Shown in pieces: positions 6,559-8,388 of a DNA stretch of 8,388 nt. Location of the stretch: contig DEBO01000162.1 in the NCBI GenBank assembly GCA_002348585.1, positions 1 through 8,388 of the forward strand. Reading direction: 5' to 3'. Position numbers and translations under genes: made by a program. Origin of the DNA: Alphaproteobacteria bacterium UBA2954 (GTDB lineage: Bacteria > Pseudomonadota > Alphaproteobacteria > Puniceispirillales > Puniceispirillaceae). The number at the start of each line of letters is the position of its first letter. Position 1 is the stretch's first letter. The notes beneath the pieces were generated by a model. That model was given only the letters and a program-made list of their open reading frames with translations, was not told the DNA's origin and searched no databases.

Positions 6559-7722
6559 ATGTATTCTGAACCACAGCTCATTGTGACAACCGAAGAACTT
6601 AACTCAGCTCTTTCAAAGCTGTCAGATGCTGAATTTGTGGCAATTGACACAGAATTCATGCGTGAAAACACCTACTATCCGAAATTATGCCTAGTTCAGC
6701 TCAGTGCGGCGGGAACGACATTATGTGTTGACCCACTGGTCCCTAATATTGATATGTCCGCGCTCTACAATTTGATGCAGAATCCCAGCATCATAAAAGT
6801 CTTTCATGCCGGTCGTCAGGATTTGGAGATCTTCGTCCATCTGACAGGAAAAGTCCCTTTTCCAATCTATGATACACAGATTGCAGCAATGGTCTGTGGC
6901 TTCGGGGATCAAGTTGGCTATGACAGGCTAGTACAGCATTACACAGGACAAACAATTGATAAATCATCACGATTTACCAATTGGATGGAACGGCCACTTA
7001 CAGACAGACAGGTAAAATATGCAGCAGATGATGTTATCTACCTTGTTGAAATTTATCCGCGGATGCTGGCCCATCTGAAAGAAACCAACCGGACCGATTG
7101 GGTGGAGAGTGAACTTGCATCTCTTTCGGCGCTGTCTTTATATCTGCCAGCTCCAGAAACAATGTGGAGGCGGCTTAAATTCAGAGGGGGAAAGCCCTCC
7201 ATGGTGAACAGGTTAGCCAAGCTTGCCCAGTGGCGGGAGTTAGAAGCACAGAAACGTGATATGCCCCGCAACCGTCTCCTACGTGATGACACATTGATTG
7301 ACCTCGCCGGTTCGAACCCAAAGACTGCGGCTGAATTCAGGAAAATCAGAGGATTCCCCGGGGGAGAAACAGGTAAGCTGGTGAACCCAGTGCTACATAT
7401 TCTGCAGCAAGCAGCGCAAATACCAAAACTTGACTATCCAAAGTTTGAGCGCCAGGAAAAACGAGAAAAGGCGCCTCAAGCTCTTATTGACTTGCTGAAA
7501 GTTCTGCTCAAACATGTAACCGAGGAATTTGAAGTTGCCCCGCGTCTGATCGCTAGTTCGGATGACCTTGAAAAGCTGGCGCTGAATGACCAGGCCGACA
7601 TTCCTGCCTTATATGGATGGCGGTATGAGATCTTTGGCCAAGTAGCCCTTGAACTGAAAAAAGGACGTCTCGCCCTTTCTGTAACAAACGGAAAAACAAA
7701 ACTCCTACCGATCTCGCCTTAA
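6559..7722 (+). CDS. rnd: Ribonuclease D
   Basis: RNase D is a 3'-5' exoribonuclease that trims tRNA precursors and other small stable RNAs, using two metal ions. The protein has 387 residues, close to the E. coli length. The DEDDy exonuclease domain fills the first half: ExoI has D30 and E32 in AIDTEFMRENTYYP, ExoII has D88 in VFHAGRQDLEIF, and ExoIII has Y154 and D158 in YAADDVIYL. An HRDC domain follows (about 203–285, starting WRRLKFRG and including MPRNRLLRDDTL), and the remaining residues (about 300–387) correspond to the second HRDC-like domain. All catalytic residues are present. The ATG at 6559 puts ExoI at the normal distance from the N-terminus; the next in-frame Met (residue 34) would delete it. 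The Shine-Dalgarno is poor (GGA at 6554–6556, two bases away). The gene is divergent from eipB and ends 12 bases from the convergent SDR gene. Confidence 0.97.
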   Translation: MYSEPQLIVTTEELNSALSKLSDAEFVAIDTEFMRENTYYPKLCLVQLSAAGTTLCVDPLVPNIDMSALYNLMQNPSIIKVFHAGRQDLEIFVHLTGKVPFPIYDTQIAAMVCGFGDQVGYDRLVQHYTGQTIDKSSRFTNWMERPLTDRQVKYAADDVIYLVEIYPRMLAHLKETNRTDWVESELASLSALSLYLPAPETMWRRLKFRGGKPSMVNRLAKLAQWRELEAQKRDMPRNRLLRDDTLIDLAGSNPKTAAEFRKIRGFPGGETGKLVNPVLHILQQAAQIPKLDYPKFERQEKREKAPQALIDLLKVLLKHVTEEFEVAPRLIASSDDLEKLALNDQADIPALYGWRYEIFGQVALELKKGRLALSVTNGKTKLLPISP

Positions 7723-7728
7723 GAGATC
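7710..7728. terminator. Small hairpin between the convergent rnd and SDR genes
   Basis: GATCTC (7710–7715) and GAGATC (7723–7728) form a perfect six-pair stem around a seven-base loop containing the rnd stop codon. No T run follows directly on the plus strand; on the minus strand TTTT occurs only several bases later. It lies where a bidirectional terminator would be expected, but the stem is short and lacks a proper U-tract. Confidence 0.3.
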
Positions 7729-7734
7729 ACAGCG

Positions 7735-8388
7735 TTACCCGTTAGAATTAAAGCTACCCCCATCCACAAGAATATTCTGGCCAACAAGATATCCTGAATG
7801 GGCAGAACAGATAAAAGCACAGGCAAAACCAAATTCATCAATATGACCCAGGCGGCCAGACGGGTTACGAGCTTCTAATTCTGCGCGCACATCTTCGCGT
7901 GATTTATTTTGTTGACGTGCTGTGTTATCAATTAAGCCTTCAATTCGGTCAGTGTTGAACTGGCCTGGCAGAAGACCGTTGATAGTCACATTATGCCTTG
8001 CCGCCTGCCGTGCAATCCCACCCACAAAACCTGTCAGCCCGGATCGCGCGCCATTAGACAGCCCCAATTGCGGGATTGGCGATTTCACTGAGCCAGATGT
8101 GATGTTCACTATCCGCCCAAACCGTTGGTCAATCATCGGATCAATCACTGCTTTGATCAGTTCAATGGCAGTCAGCATATTGGCATCAAGTGCTTTAATC
8201 CAATCATCACGTGTCCAGTCTCTAAAATCACCGGGTGGAGGGCCACCTGCATTATTGACAAGAATATCAACATGACCAGTAGCTGCCAAAACAGCTTCCC
8301 GCCCCTGCGCAGACGTAATGTCACACGCAACTGTCTTTACCGTTACACCTGTTTCAGATCGAATATCAGCAGCTACTTTTTCAAGTAA
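7735..8388 (-). CDS. SDR-family oxidoreductase with atypical active site, 5'-truncated
   Basis: Short-chain dehydrogenases use NAD(P)H on carbonyl or alcohol substrates; the substrate here is unknown. The frame stays open to the right edge, so 217 C-terminal residues are visible and roughly 40–45 N-terminal residues, including the TGxxxGxG nucleotide loop, lie outside. A TTG at 8289 is internal. Visible motifs are ACDIT (conserved Asp, visible residue 23), the NNAG motif (8245–8256, residues 45–48) running into GGPPPGDF, an active-site-like Ser in NITSGSVK (residue 98, codon 8095–8097), NGLLPGQ, and a C-terminal LVGQNILVDGG typical of SDRs. Where classical SDRs have Tyr-x3-Lys, this protein reads LSNGAR (residues 110–115). 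From general knowledge, a clade of SDRs with GGPPPG and LSNxxR shares this substitution and is often annotated as 3-oxoacyl-ACP reductase without proof. The gene converges on rnd. Confidence 0.93.
   Translation of the reverse strand, partial: LLEKVAADIRSETGVTVKTVACDITSAQGREAVLAATGHVDILVNNAGGPPPGDFRDWTRDDWIKALDANMLTAIELIKAVIDPMIDQRFGRIVNITSGSVKSPIPQLGLSNGARSGLTGFVGGIARQAARHNVTINGLLPGQFNTDRIEGLIDNTARQQNKSREDVRAELEARNPSGRLGHIDEFGFACAFICSAHSGYLVGQNILVDGGSFNSNG

Noticed and set aside
7922..8275. Plus-strand frame of 117 codons
   Set aside because: It is the antisense shadow of the SDR gene, whose motifs are clear on the minus strand.

Overview
This looks like a stretch of core chromosome from an alphaproteobacterium with moderate GC, possibly a marine lineage such as SAR116 (lineage is inference). 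The evidence is the order topA–rnr–rpmG, a short Cys-free L33 beginning MAKPAT, and a DUF1849/EipB periplasmic protein, a family essentially confined to Alphaproteobacteria. I see no mobile element, CRISPR array, tRNA, rRNA or phage gene.

Layout, left to right: (1) 1–2112 (+), the 3' four-fifths of topA, cut by the left edge. (2) 2109–4301 (+), rnr, overlapping topA by four bases at GTGA. (3) 4302–4415, a short gap with a weak terminator-like hairpin and a possible promoter. (4) 4416–4583 (+), rpmG, followed 22 bases later by (5) 4606–5517 (+), a divergent ROK-family sugar-kinase-like protein. (6) 5531–6358 (-), an exported EipB-like protein, converging on the ROK gene. (7) 6359–6558, a 200-bp AT-rich divergent intergenic region. 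(8) 6559–7722 (+), rnd. (9) 7735–8388 (-), the C-terminal part of a short-chain dehydrogenase, converging on rnd and cut by the right edge.

The genes are mostly nucleic-acid housekeeping: relief of negative supercoils (TopA), 3'-5' decay of structured RNA (RNase R), RNA 3'-end trimming (RNase D) and a ribosomal protein (L33). An envelope protein (EipB) and two enzyme-like proteins of unknown substrate (ROK, SDR) lie among them. No single pathway links them all. Genes are densely packed: no gene-free stretch exceeds 200 bases, and both convergent pairs end within 12–13 bases of each other.

I do not find a convincing undescribed system. The two observations most worth following are the ROK protein, which keeps the zinc motif and catalytic Asp but has lost the N-terminal and central phosphate-binding motifs, and the SDR, whose Tyr-x3-Lys catalytic motif is replaced by an LSNxxR-type sequence.
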